From the NCBI GenBank assembly GCA_011390465.1, contig JAABSH010000040.1, forward strand, positions 1 to 32,988: a stretch of DNA of 32,988 bases, read 5' to 3'. The notes under the pieces were generated by a model. The model did no database searches. It was not told where the DNA came from and was given only the letters and a program-made list of their open reading frames with translations. This document shows, piece by piece, positions 7,407-15,528 of the stretch (its first letter is position 1; the number at the start of each line of letters is the position of its first letter). The stretch comes from Desulfobacteraceae bacterium (lineage in GTDB: Bacteria; Desulfobacterota; Desulfobacteria; Desulfobacterales; Desulfosalsimonadaceae). Made by a program: the position numbers and the translations under genes.

Positions 7407-9631
7407 TGCTGATTAAATCTTTAGATCAGATTGTCCCGGCAGACCAGCCCCTGGTCGGGGGTAAAGGCCTTTCTCTGGCCCGCCTGCACCAGAACGGGTT
7501 TACTGTTCCCATGGCGGTGTGCATTACAACGGATGCCTATCAACAGTTTATCCGCGGAACAGGACTTGCCACCCGTATTCAGATGGAGATCAGCCGTAAG
7601 GACTTTAAAGATATGCGGTGGGAAGAACTCTGGGATGCGGCCCTGCGGATCCGGAACCTGTTTCTGCGCGTGCCTTTTCCGGAAAAGCTGGACACTGCGC
7701 TTCGGGGCCGCCTGGCCCCGCTTTTCCAGGACCGGCCTGTGGCGGTGAGATCCACGGCACCGGGAGAGGATGATCAGGGATCTTCCTTTGCCGGCCTTCA
7801 TGACTCCTATGTGAATATTCGCGGGATCGATGCCATTATGGATCATGTGCGTTTGGTCTGGGCCTCCCTGTGGTCGGATGCGGCCCTGCTGTATCGGCAA
7901 GAGATTGGTCTCAGCGTGATCCGCAGCAAAATGGCCGTGGTTGTGCAGGAAATGATTGACGGTGATCGGTCCGGAGTGATTTTTACGCGAAATCCCGCCA
8001 ATCCACAGCAAAGCATCATTGAATCGGTTCACGGCCTGAACCAGGGGCTGGTGGACGGGATCATTGCGCCGGACCAATGGATTCTGGAGCTGGCCACCGG
8101 CAGGGTGGTGTCGTACACCCCGGCCCAGAGAGACAAGTGGATGGTTTCCTCAAAAAAAGGCGTCATTGTCCGGGATCTGCCGCCCGATAAGAAGAATGTT
8201 CCGCCGCTGACGGAAGATGATGTTGAGAAGGTCTTCACAACCGCCATGGCTGCGGAACAATTGTTTGCGTATCCCCAGGACATGGAATGGACCGGTAAGG
8301 ACGGGAACCTGTATGTGCTCCAGTCCCGGCCCATTACCGCCGGTTATGATGATCCGCAAACCGACGGCCAAAAAAACGAAAGCCGGAAAAAAGATGACCG
8401 GCGCTGGTATCTCAGCCTCCGGCGGAGTCTGGAGAATCTCAAGGAATTGCGGAACCGTATTGAACAGGATCTGGTGGTCCGGATGATTGCGGATGGGGAT
8501 GCCCTGGAAAGCATGGGTCTGGATCATTTGACAGATGCGGCCCTGGCAGATGAAATTGACCGGCGGGCGACCCTGTATCAGGACTGGAAAAAAATCTACT
8601 GGGATGATTTTATCCCCTTTGCCCACGGCATGCGCCTGTTCGGCCAGGTGTATAATGATACGATACGGCCGGATGACCCCTTTGAGTTTGTTGGTCTTTT
8701 GGAGACATCGGATTTAAAAAGCATTGAGCGCAACCAGCGGCTCGCTCACCTGGCAGGCCGGGTGCGGCAGGATCCGGGCTTGAAAAACCGGCTGGCCGCG
8801 GGGCATTTATCTGAAAATGACCGGGATTTTGCAGACCAGTCCATTCGATTTTTTCGCGCGTATATGGATGCTGCCTGGCCGGGTAATAATGAAATCGCTG
8901 TACCGGAGATGCTGGCGGCCATTTTGGTCAAGCTGGCGGAAAACCCGCTGCAACCCGGGAAAAAGGAAAACCCTTCCCAGGATGCCATGGAAGCCCGGTT
9001 TTTAAACCGAATTGATCCGGAAGCCCGGCCGGAAATCCGGGAGCTCCTGGACCTTGCCCGGGCCAGCTTTCGGCTGCGGGATGATGACAACATGTTTCTG
9101 GGGCGGATTGAACGGGAAATGCAGCGGGCCGGGGCCCTTGGCAGCCGGCGGCTGGGTCTGGACTTCCGGCCGTCCGACGGATTTGCACCGGCCCATGCGG
9201 ATGAAATCGCCAAAACCCTGCGTGATCCGGCATACCAGCCTGATTTTGCGGAAAACCCATCTGCGTCAACATCCCTTTTTAATCCCCGGTCTGATCTTCA
9301 GGCCCGGCAGCTGATCGGCCAGCCCGCGGGAAAAGGGATCGGCACCGGTCCGGCCCGGGTCGTCGTGAACCCGGCGGATCTGGGCCGGTTTTCCCATGGC
9401 GAGATACTGGTGTGTGATGCCATTGAACCGAACATGACCCTGGTGGTTCCCATGGCGGCGGCCATTGTGGAACGGCGGGGCGGGATGCTGATTCACGGGG
9501 CCATTATCGCCCGGGAATACGGCATCCCCTGCGTGACCGGGGTGCCGAATGCAACAACAGCCATCCAGGATGGCGATCTTATCACGGTGGATGGGTATCT
9601 GGGCATTGTTACGCTAAGAAAAAAAACATGA
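7406..9631 (+). CDS. PEP-synthase-like dikinase without the PEP TIM barrel
   Basis: A 741-aa protein. The N-terminal ~330 residues match the PEP synthase/PPDK ATP-grasp domain: LVGGKGLSLARL near residue 12, AVRSTAPGEDDQGSSFAGLH, VVVQEMIDGDRSGVIFTRNP and LYVLQSRPITA. A helical middle region of ~300 residues is not recognised. The C-terminus is the swivelling phosphohistidine domain, with GGMLIHGAIIAREYGIPCVTG carrying the catalytic His at about residue 697. The PEP/pyruvate-binding TIM barrel of true PEP synthases is missing. The order ATP-grasp, helical middle, His domain is that of rifampicin phosphotransferase-type enzymes, so it may transfer phosphate from ATP to another substrate. The start overlaps the PNPOx-like stop; an upstream in-frame start at 7349 would read through the neighbour and was not used. 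Confidence 0.8.
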   Translation: MLIKSLDQIVPADQPLVGGKGLSLARLHQNGFTVPMAVCITTDAYQQFIRGTGLATRIQMEISRKDFKDMRWEELWDAALRIRNLFLRVPFPEKLDTALRGRLAPLFQDRPVAVRSTAPGEDDQGSSFAGLHDSYVNIRGIDAIMDHVRLVWASLWSDAALLYRQEIGLSVIRSKMAVVVQEMIDGDRSGVIFTRNPANPQQSIIESVHGLNQGLVDGIIAPDQWILELATGRVVSYTPAQRDKWMVSSKKGVIVRDLPPDKKNVPPLTEDDVEKVFTTAMAAEQLFAYPQDMEWTGKDGNLYVLQSRPITAGYDDPQTDGQKNESRKKDDRRWYLSLRRSLENLKELRNRIEQDLVVRMIADGDALESMGLDHLTDAALADEIDRRATLYQDWKKIYWDDFIPFAHGMRLFGQVYNDTIRPDDPFEFVGLLETSDLKSIERNQRLAHLAGRVRQDPGLKNRLAAGHLSENDRDFADQSIRFFRAYMDAAWPGNNEIAVPEMLAAILVKLAENPLQPGKKENPSQDAMEARFLNRIDPEARPEIRELLDLARASFRLRDDDNMFLGRIEREMQRAGALGSRRLGLDFRPSDGFAPAHADEIAKTLRDPAYQPDFAENPSASTSLFNPRSDLQARQLIGQPAGKGIGTGPARVVVNPADLGRFSHGEILVCDAIEPNMTLVVPMAAAIVERRGGMLIHGAIIAREYGIPCVTGVPNATTAIQDGDLITVDGYLGIVTLRKKT

Positions 9632-9792
9632 ACCGGCGGCTTGAAGCGGCAATAACAATTCGCGCATCCAGTGCCGGCTGATGTTTGATATGCCGGTTTT
9701 TATGGCCCCCTACTGGGGGGTCTGCGCCATTGCCCTGCGGCGCATCCGGCGTCTGGCGGAGCATCCGTGACCGGCGGGGTGGGCTTTTCAGG

Positions 9793-11091
9793 TTAATTTT
9801 TAAGCGATTCCGGACCATAGGCCATTGCTGCCCGATCCTTTTTCGGCAGGTCTTTTTCCGCTCTTTCCGTGTACAAAAATTCCCGGTCCATGGGGTAGGT
9901 GCTTGTGTTCCCTTTGGAAAATGTGATCTGGTACAGCCGCAGCACCGCGTTCGGGGTTCTGAAATATTCCGCGCAAAAATTCAGATAAGCTTTCCACGTC
10001 CGTCTGAACCGCTCATTAAAATACGCTGAATTGCTGCATGCAATGGTTTCCCAGTTTTCTTCAAAATTTTTTGCCCACACATCCAAAGTCAGTGCATAGT
10101 GGCGGCGGAGATTTTCAATGTCTAAAATTTCAAGGCCGTATTCCGCCATCAGTTCTATGGTTTCGCTGAGGCCGGGCAGGTAGCCCCCGGGAAAAATATG
10201 TTTGCGGATGAAAAAATCCGTGTCCATGGGCCGGTCATGGGCGATAAAGTGCAGAACGCCCAAACCCCCGGGTTTCAGGCAGCCGGCCATGGACTGGATC
10301 CAGGCCCGGAGCTGCCCTTTTCCCGCATGTTCATAAACCCCAAGGGAGACGTATTTGTCAAAAACACCCGTGACCTGGCGGAAGTCCTTTTCCTGGATCG
10401 AAATCCGGTCCGAGAGCCCTTTTTCTATTGATTTCTCCCTTACCCACGCGTTCTGGTCAAGGGTGGGGCTGACATTGGTGCCAATGGCACCGTAGTTTTC
10501 GCAGGCATGAAACAAGAGAGACCCCCATCCGCCCCCCACATCCACGAGACGCTCCCCCGGCTGCAGCATCAGTTTCCGGCAGACATGGTCCAGTTTATTT
10601 GCCTGGGCCTCTGCCAGGTTTCGGGTGCCGGTTTTCCAGTAAGCGCAGGTATAGGTCATGGACGGGTCCAGGTATTGCCAGAAAATTTCATTCCCCCGGT
10701 TATAGTGGTGAAGGGCATTGTTGACGGCCCGGGATATGCGGCGGTTGCCGAACCGGATTTCATGCCAGAAATTCCTGAGCCGGATAACGGGGTGGGGGGT
10801 ACGGGTCTGGCGGGTATTTTCCGCCAGGGAGGGACCGGTTTCCGCGGCCGCCGCAATCAGCAGCTTCAGATCGCCTTCAATATCAACTTCCTGGCTGATA
10901 TAGGATTCAATCAGCCCCCAGCCATGGTTGATCATTGAATTGATCTGGGATCGCCGTGATTTGTAGGTGATGGTAAGTTCAGGCCGGGCATCCGTATTGG
11001 CGTAGGTTGAGCCGTCACAAAAAATCACCAAAATGGGAATTTTTGTTCGGCCGATGGATGATGCAAAGATTTTTTTTAGCAGCAGAGACAT
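9793..11091 (-). CDS. Cyclopropane-fatty-acid synthase family methyltransferase
   Basis: A 432-aa SAM-dependent methyltransferase of the CFA synthase/mycolic acid methyltransferase family. Visible landmarks are YNRGNEIFWQYLDPSMTYTC (substrate-entry region), VDVGGGWGSLLFHA (SAM-binding motif I) and VSLGVYEHAGKGQL, followed by the H-x-IAH-like LHFIAHDRP. It should act at the inner face of the membrane on unsaturated acyl chains of phospholipids, adding a methylene or methyl group. Length fits the family. GAGAGGA precedes the ATG. It follows the flavoprotein gene at 11101-12339 by 9 nt, so the two form an operon. Whether the product is a cyclopropane, methyl-branched or other modified fatty acid cannot be told. 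Confidence 0.9.
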   Translation of the reverse strand: MSLLLKKIFASSIGRTKIPILVIFCDGSTYANTDARPELTITYKSRRSQINSMINHGWGLIESYISQEVDIEGDLKLLIAAAAETGPSLAENTRQTRTPHPVIRLRNFWHEIRFGNRRISRAVNNALHHYNRGNEIFWQYLDPSMTYTCAYWKTGTRNLAEAQANKLDHVCRKLMLQPGERLVDVGGGWGSLLFHACENYGAIGTNVSPTLDQNAWVREKSIEKGLSDRISIQEKDFRQVTGVFDKYVSLGVYEHAGKGQLRAWIQSMAGCLKPGGLGVLHFIAHDRPMDTDFFIRKHIFPGGYLPGLSETIELMAEYGLEILDIENLRRHYALTLDVWAKNFEENWETIACSNSAYFNERFRRTWKAYLNFCAEYFRTPNAVLRLYQITFSKGNTSTYPMDREFLYTERAEKDLPKKDRAAMAYGPESLKN

Positions 11092-11100
11092 GGTCCTCTC

Positions 11101-12339
11101 TTATTTTATAATGCGAATTTTCCCAAGTGCTGTGAGCGATGAAAATGAAATCGGATAGGTTGATATGATGTTAAAGGCGGATTCGGCAACCCGGGTTGAA
11201 GCGTGAACGGCTTTAAAAACAGCACCGGATGGATCCAGCAGTGTCATGACATACTGAAAAACCGCTTCTTTGAGCAGGCCAAGAGAAGGACCGGCCACGA
11301 CCATGCGTTTGTCAATGAGAAACGCATCCATATCCCCGAATGCCACCAGCATGGGCTTGGCTGAGGGTTTAAACGGGGTTGGCGGTTTTCCTTTGTGAAG
11401 GCGAATGATATTTTCAGCAGCGGTTTTTCCCATGTCCAGGGCGTGATAGGCCTGTTTTTGCAGGGGATCCGGCAGGCCGGCGATATCGCCGGCCGCGAAA
11501 ATATTCGGGTAGACGCTATGCTGAAGGGTTTGATCCACATTCATCCACTGGTTCGGCCCGCGGGTGAGGCCCGATTCATATAAAATGGCCGGGGGGATGG
11601 CGCCGCCGGTCCAGATGGTAAGGTGTGACGGAATTTTATGTTTCCCGGACAAGCCGTATAAATCAATGGAATGTTTCCATATCCGGGTAATGGCGGCACC
11701 GGTGTGAAAGGTAACGGGAAAGTCGGCGCAGAGCCTGCGGATTTCGCCGTCAATATCGGCCGGGGCATCCGCCATCAGCCGGTTCTGCTTTTCAACCACA
11801 TGGATGTGGATGCCTTTGGTTTCTCTGTATTTGCGCAGAATTTCGCCCAGGGCTTCAATCCCTTCGAATCCGCCGCCGGCAATCACCACGGAGATTTTTT
11901 TCTTGGTTTTTGTCAGCGCTTCAAGGCGCTGGAAGATGGCATGGCACTGGCGGATGCTTTTAAAGGGCAGGGCATGTTTTTCAGCACCTTTTACAATGGC
12001 GGTGTTATCCTGGCCCCCAAACGAAAGGATGCAGTAGTCATAGGGCAGCCAGGTGCCAGAGTGGGTGAGGAGCCTTTTTTGGGCGGGCAGCATTTTTGTG
12101 ACCGCCTCTTGGATAAACCGGTGCCCTGCGCGCGTTACGATCTTTTCCCTTGAAAACCGGAGCTGTTCCGGTGTTTTTAATCCGGATACCAGTTCGTGAA
12201 TATTTGGCAGAAATTCAAAATACGGCGCCGGATCAACCACGGTTACGTGAAATGATTTTGGCAGGCGGGTGGCGGCTGTGAGTCCGCCGAAATTGGCGCC
12301 CACAATAACGACCGATGGCCGGTAAGAATCTGACTTCAT
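11101..12339 (-). CDS. NDH-2-like FAD/NAD(P) oxidoreductase
   Basis: A 412-aa pyridine nucleotide-disulfide oxidoreductase family flavoprotein. FAD binding is shown by VVIVGANFGGLTAATRL at the N-terminus and NIFAAGDIAGLPDP near residue 290. NAD(P) binding is shown by ISVVIAGGGFEGIEALGEI in the middle. The layout matches type II NADH dehydrogenases and sulfide:quinone reductase relatives, but no redox Cys pair was seen, so NDH-2-like is the better label. The C-terminal ~70 residues are moderately hydrophobic and could touch the membrane. It is the first gene of a two-gene operon with the Cfa-like methyltransferase, which suggests it handles fatty-acid redox chemistry or supplies reducing power. 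That link is inferred. Confidence 0.8.
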   Translation of the reverse strand: MKSDSYRPSVVIVGANFGGLTAATRLPKSFHVTVVDPAPYFEFLPNIHELVSGLKTPEQLRFSREKIVTRAGHRFIQEAVTKMLPAQKRLLTHSGTWLPYDYCILSFGGQDNTAIVKGAEKHALPFKSIRQCHAIFQRLEALTKTKKKISVVIAGGGFEGIEALGEILRKYRETKGIHIHVVEKQNRLMADAPADIDGEIRRLCADFPVTFHTGAAITRIWKHSIDLYGLSGKHKIPSHLTIWTGGAIPPAILYESGLTRGPNQWMNVDQTLQHSVYPNIFAAGDIAGLPDPLQKQAYHALDMGKTAAENIIRLHKGKPPTPFKPSAKPMLVAFGDMDAFLIDKRMVVAGPSLGLLKEAVFQYVMTLLDPSGAVFKAVHASTRVAESAFNIISTYPISFSSLTALGKIRIIK

Positions 12340-12831
12340 GGTTTAAAACGTTTTCTCAGAATGATTGTTTTTAAGATGGCGCATTTCAGCGATCATTAAA
12401 ATACTATCCGAAAAATGAATTTAACACAACACCCTGTGTCATAAATTTCATGGGGACTAATAAATCTATTTGTTGATTCCGGATATTTGATTTGATATAA
12501 AATAAACATTGGTTTGAATTGAATCCATTTTCTTTCGCTACTTCATTCAATCGCTTCTATTCCTCACCTCGCCATCATTTCTACTGAACCTTTTTTGCGT
12601 TGATTTTCCTTTTAGTGTTGAGGCAGCTTTTTTCGGCAGCTGTCTGGTATTCTGAATCGTTTTTTAAACGGTTTATTAAACCATTATCTCATTCAGGGAG
12701 GGCAGGGATGAATCTTAAATGTATCTGGATCGGCTTCCGGAAGTGCGTGTTTTTTTCCGGAAGCGCCTAAGCTGCTGGGTGTTAATTTTTCCTTCACGTT
12801 TTATAACAATTTTTAAAAACAAGGAGACACC
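12340..12831. other. Long divergent intergenic region / leader
   Basis: About 490 bases between the divergent flavoprotein and GAF genes. It holds a plausible plus-strand promoter at 12473-12501, leaving a leader of over 300 nt before the GAF gene. Within it, a 20-codon frame (12708-12770) has GAGGGCAGGG just before its ATG. The same stretch carries two copies of CTTCCGGAAG-like sequence around 12741-12765 that can pair with each other. No tRNA or known riboswitch was recognised. Confidence 0.5.
12473..12501 (+). promoter_or_regulatory. Candidate sigma70 promoter for the GAF gene
   Basis: TTGATT at 12473-12478 and TATAAA at 12496-12501 are separated by exactly 17 bases. Both hexamers are close to consensus. 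Orientation and position fit the GAF protein gene starting at 12832. Other AT-rich matches in this region cannot be excluded. Confidence 0.45.
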
Positions 12832-13455
12832 ATGAAAAAACAGCTTCTCAACTATGATACCCTGCTAAAAATAACAAAAGTCATTTCTCATTCGCGGGAT
12901 CCCGAGGAAGTGGTCTTGCTGACGGTGGACAGTATAACAACAGCCCTTGATGTGAAAGGCTGCACGGTTTTTCTGTTCAACAAACACACCAATGAACTGG
13001 AAGTGGCGGCGTCTTTTGGTTTGAGTGATGAATATATCAGCAAAGGCCCGGTGAGCGCGATCAAGTCCATTGCCCAGTCCCTTGCGGAAGGCCCCATTGC
13101 CATTTATGATGTGAAAGAAGACCCGAGGCTGCAATATCCGGAAGAAGCCATAAAAGAAGGTATTGCATCCATTCTTTCCGTTCCGATCGTGGCGGGCGGC
13201 AATACCATTGGTGCGCTGCGGGTGTATACGACTGAACCGTGGGAATTTACCCTGGAAGATGTGAATTTTGTACAGGCCATGGCATACATGACCGGCATGG
13301 CAATTGACATGGCCAGGTATTCCAAAGGCCTGAAGGAAAGCATTGAAATCCTCAAGACCATGCGGGATCCGAAATCGCTTAAGTCAAAGCGAAGAACCCC
13401 CTATGAAGGGGTTCCGGTCAGTGTGCTGCCGGGCCAGGAAAGCCAGGTTCACTGA
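12832..13455 (+). CDS. GAF domain protein
   Basis: A 207-aa cytoplasmic protein consisting of one GAF domain (about residues 8-165) and a short basic C-terminal tail. Family features are LLLTV-like helix 1, the strand GCTVFLFNKHTNELEVAASF, then SILSVPIVAGGNTIGALRVY and the terminal helix FVQAMAYMTGMAIDMA. GAF domains bind small ligands or chromophores. No kinase, cyclase, ANTAR or DNA-binding domain is fused, so its output must go through a partner. AAGGAGACACC precedes the ATG. The gene stands alone with a long leader and is convergent with the DUF1573 gene. Confidence 0.85.
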   Translation: MKKQLLNYDTLLKITKVISHSRDPEEVVLLTVDSITTALDVKGCTVFLFNKHTNELEVAASFGLSDEYISKGPVSAIKSIAQSLAEGPIAIYDVKEDPRLQYPEEAIKEGIASILSVPIVAGGNTIGALRVYTTEPWEFTLEDVNFVQAMAYMTGMAIDMARYSKGLKESIEILKTMRDPKSLKSKRRTPYEGVPVSVLPGQESQVH

Positions 13456-13525
13456 GATAGGTGGTTTATCATTTAAATATTTTAAACTGTTAGGGTGGTT
13501 TTGCGGCCACGGGGCTGGATATTGA

Positions 13526-14242
13526 TTATGATCCGCCACGGATCACTCCCAGAATACTGATGAAGAATTCCGGCGATATCCGGCTGTCGGTTTTGACATG
13601 CAATTTATCAATATACCAGCCCTTTTCTTTTTTAGCATTGTAAACTGTGAGGCGGTACTTTTTTGGCTCGCCCGGATCGGTTTGCGTCAGTTCAAACCGG
13701 ATGTCTGTTCCTTTTTCAGCGGTGACGGCGGTGATGATGAAGGGGTTGTCCGGTGTCGGGGTAATCTCAAGCTCACCTTTGACGTCATCTCCCGCCCGGC
13801 CGGTCAATCGGATGGTGTCAGTGGATATGTAGGCCCGGGATTTTACATTGCCGGACAGTTCCAGCCGGATGTCAGGTGCGGACGGATCATTTGTCGTCAC
13901 CAGCATGGCCCGGACGATTCGTTTACCACTATAACCTTTGGTGTTTAGTTCCGCCACGATTTTTCCCCGGCCCCCGGCCGGGATCTGCTCCGGATAGGAG
14001 ACAGCCGCGCACCCTCAGTCGGTTTTAACGTCTGTGATGACGAGGGGGGCATCCCCCTTGTTTTGAAGGACAAAAGGGTGCCGCACATCTTCTCCTTCAT
14101 GTACCGACCCAAAATCAAAGGATGTTTCCGGAAGCACCGCCTTTGGGCCGCCAACTGTTCGGGCTTCTGGTTGAGGGCCGGTAATTACCAAAACCATGAT
14201 CACCAGGATCCATCCGATTTTATAAGTAAAATCCGGCTTCAT
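13526..14242 (-). CDS. Candidate selenoprotein, DUF1573 family (in-frame UGA)
   Basis: One reading frame of 239 codons runs through a single in-frame TGA at 14015-14017 (codon 76). Before it come a signal-anchor or signal peptide (about residues 6-28) and the DUF1573/ASH-type strands TSFDFGSVHEGEDVRHPFVL and NKGDAPLVITDVKTD. After it the frame continues GCAAVSYPEQIPAGGRGKIV for another 162 codons. DUF1573 proteins normally have a 'CGC' motif here (as in VxTxCGC), so UGA takes the place of the first Cys. Selenocysteine insertion is the attractive reading; a nonsense mutation or sequencing error (TGC to TGA) is the alternative. The ATG at 14242 overlaps the upstream gene's TGA (TGATG), with GGGAGAAA before it. 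A frame start at TTG 14245 is less likely. An export-related role is inferred from the signal peptide. Confidence 0.7.
13985..14017 (-). promoter_or_regulatory. UGA codon with SECIS-like hairpin
   Basis: On the minus strand the UGA (14017-14015) is followed by 10 nt and then a hairpin. A CUG, bulged U and CUCC on the 5' side pair with GGAG and CAG on the 3' side around a UAUCC loop (7 bp). Spacing and bulged U resemble the bacterial SECIS of formate dehydrogenase mRNAs. The apical loop lacks the G usually found in its first two positions, which weakens the case. Confidence 0.45.
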
Positions 14243-15312
14243 CAATTTCTCCCATACACTCGAGGCCGCTCGTACCGGAAGAATCCGTCGTTCTCCTCCC
14301 GCTCGATGGTAATTGCCTCGTGCTTGAAATATTTTTCCCGCAGGGGTTTGAGCTTTTCTTCCAGATCAGCGCCCGAATATCGGGATGCCAGGGCATCCCG
14401 CTCTTTCATGTAATTCAGGCCGGTTTCCCATCGCTTGTTGCGGTAGATGTCGAGTTTTTCATGCTCTTCTATCTGAGGCTGGGTAAAGCCCATTTCCCGG
14501 CGGATATCATTGATTTCCATCTGCCGCTGATCCGTCGGCATCTCGGTCAGTTCTTTCTGAACCGATTCAATCCCAAAAAATACCTTTGACAACAGTCCCC
14601 GGTTCTCCAGAAAATAAGCTTCGGGTGTGTTCTCATATGTTTCGTTTAATGCCTCGATATAGATGTCCAGCTTTTCTTCGATGGTGGTGTCATAGGATTC
14701 ATTCAGCAGCCGGATGGTTTCTTTCATATCCTGCTGCCGTTCTTCATAGGCAAAAACTTCGTCCGACCATATTTCCTCAGCTTCCGCACCGAACAGGGCC
14801 TGCCGTTTTTCCCAGATGGTGCCTTTCCTCTCCAGTTCGTTCATTTCTGAAAGCCGGATCTGATTTTCCTTGAGCCAGCGGTTGTATTCCTCAAGTTTGT
14901 TCAGGGTAATCATGATCTCATCGGCAAGATCCGGGAACGCCATTTTCAGGATCCTGTAAAACCGTTTTGTCCCGTCTTCTGGAAACAGGCTCATGACATA
15001 GTCTTTTACTTTAAGAAGAATGGCCTGGGTACTTTTATGATTGATGGTGTCGCTGTAATATTTTTTCAGTTCCCCTGCCAGTCGGTCTTCCAGGGACAGG
15101 TGGGGGTTGCTTTGGCTTGCCCCGTTCTGTTTTGCCCCCCCCTGTACCGTTTTTATCGGGTCAGGCAATGCATTTTTGGAATGTGCGTGTCCGACCAGGG
15201 CGGTATTATCGAATTTGTAAGTGGCGGTCTCCCGGTTGATCACTGAGAAGGAAAAAGCAAGCATGATGCAAAACAGGATTACGGTACAGATAATCAGAAG
15301 TTTTTTTTTCAT
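14242..15312 (-). CDS. Lipase-chaperone (Lif)-like membrane-anchored protein
   Basis: A 356-aa protein with an N-terminal membrane anchor (about residues 4-24), a short variable linker and a long, almost wholly helical, charged body. The helices follow the order seen in steric lipase foldases: RLSEMNELERKGTIWEKRQA then LFGAEAEEIWSDE, and later REMGFTQPQIEEHEKLDIYR with WETGLNYMKERDAL and LKPLREKYFKHEAI near the C-terminus. These parallel the 'L..L...R...FG.EA...F..E' and 'F...E..RL..LD..R..W..RL..Y..ER' patterns of Lif proteins. The RxxFDY motif of the first mini-domain is not found. An SGNH hydrolase gene lies just upstream on the same strand and is a candidate client, although a terminator separates them. 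The stop overlaps the DUF1573 start. Confidence 0.6.
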   Translation of the reverse strand: MKKKLLIICTVILFCIMLAFSFSVINRETATYKFDNTALVGHAHSKNALPDPIKTVQGGAKQNGASQSNPHLSLEDRLAGELKKYYSDTINHKSTQAILLKVKDYVMSLFPEDGTKRFYRILKMAFPDLADEIMITLNKLEEYNRWLKENQIRLSEMNELERKGTIWEKRQALFGAEAEEIWSDEVFAYEERQQDMKETIRLLNESYDTTIEEKLDIYIEALNETYENTPEAYFLENRGLLSKVFFGIESVQKELTEMPTDQRQMEINDIRREMGFTQPQIEEHEKLDIYRNKRWETGLNYMKERDALASRYSGADLEEKLKPLREKYFKHEAITIEREENDGFFRYERPRVYGRN

Positions 15313-15393
15313 ATTTTTCTCCGGCGGGTTGAAAGATGCGGCAATTATTTATGACCATAACACAGGTGGGTCCGTGAAAAAAAATAAAAAAAA

Positions 15394-15426
15394 GGACCCA
15401 CAGGGGCTTTGCCTGCGGGTCCTTTT
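15394..15426. terminator. Bidirectional intrinsic terminator
   Basis: An 11-bp stem, GGACCCACAGG against CCTGCGGGTCC with one mismatch, and a short loop. It is flanked by TTTT on the plus side and by a run of eight A (T on the minus strand) on the other. It should end minus-strand transcripts of the SGNH hydrolase gene. A nearby TGGGTCC at about 15367-15374 could pair with the left arm instead. Confidence 0.75.
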
Positions 15427-15528
15427 GATGCTGATGAGAGGGATGTCGAATTTTTAAAATCAGGAGTAAACGGTTCAGTTGAACGGGTCAGCCGGGTTCA
15501 GTCAGCATGCCTAACTGTTTTCAGATGG

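Noticed and set aside
9701-9722. GGCCCCC/GGGGGGTC hairpin after the dikinase gene, considered as a terminator
   Set aside because: No T-run follows on either strand, so an intrinsic terminator is not supported.
13526-13957. Treating the 3' part of the DUF1573 gene as a separate 143-aa gene
   Set aside because: It is in the same frame as the upstream part, lacks its own ribosome binding site and begins inside a DUF1573 domain.
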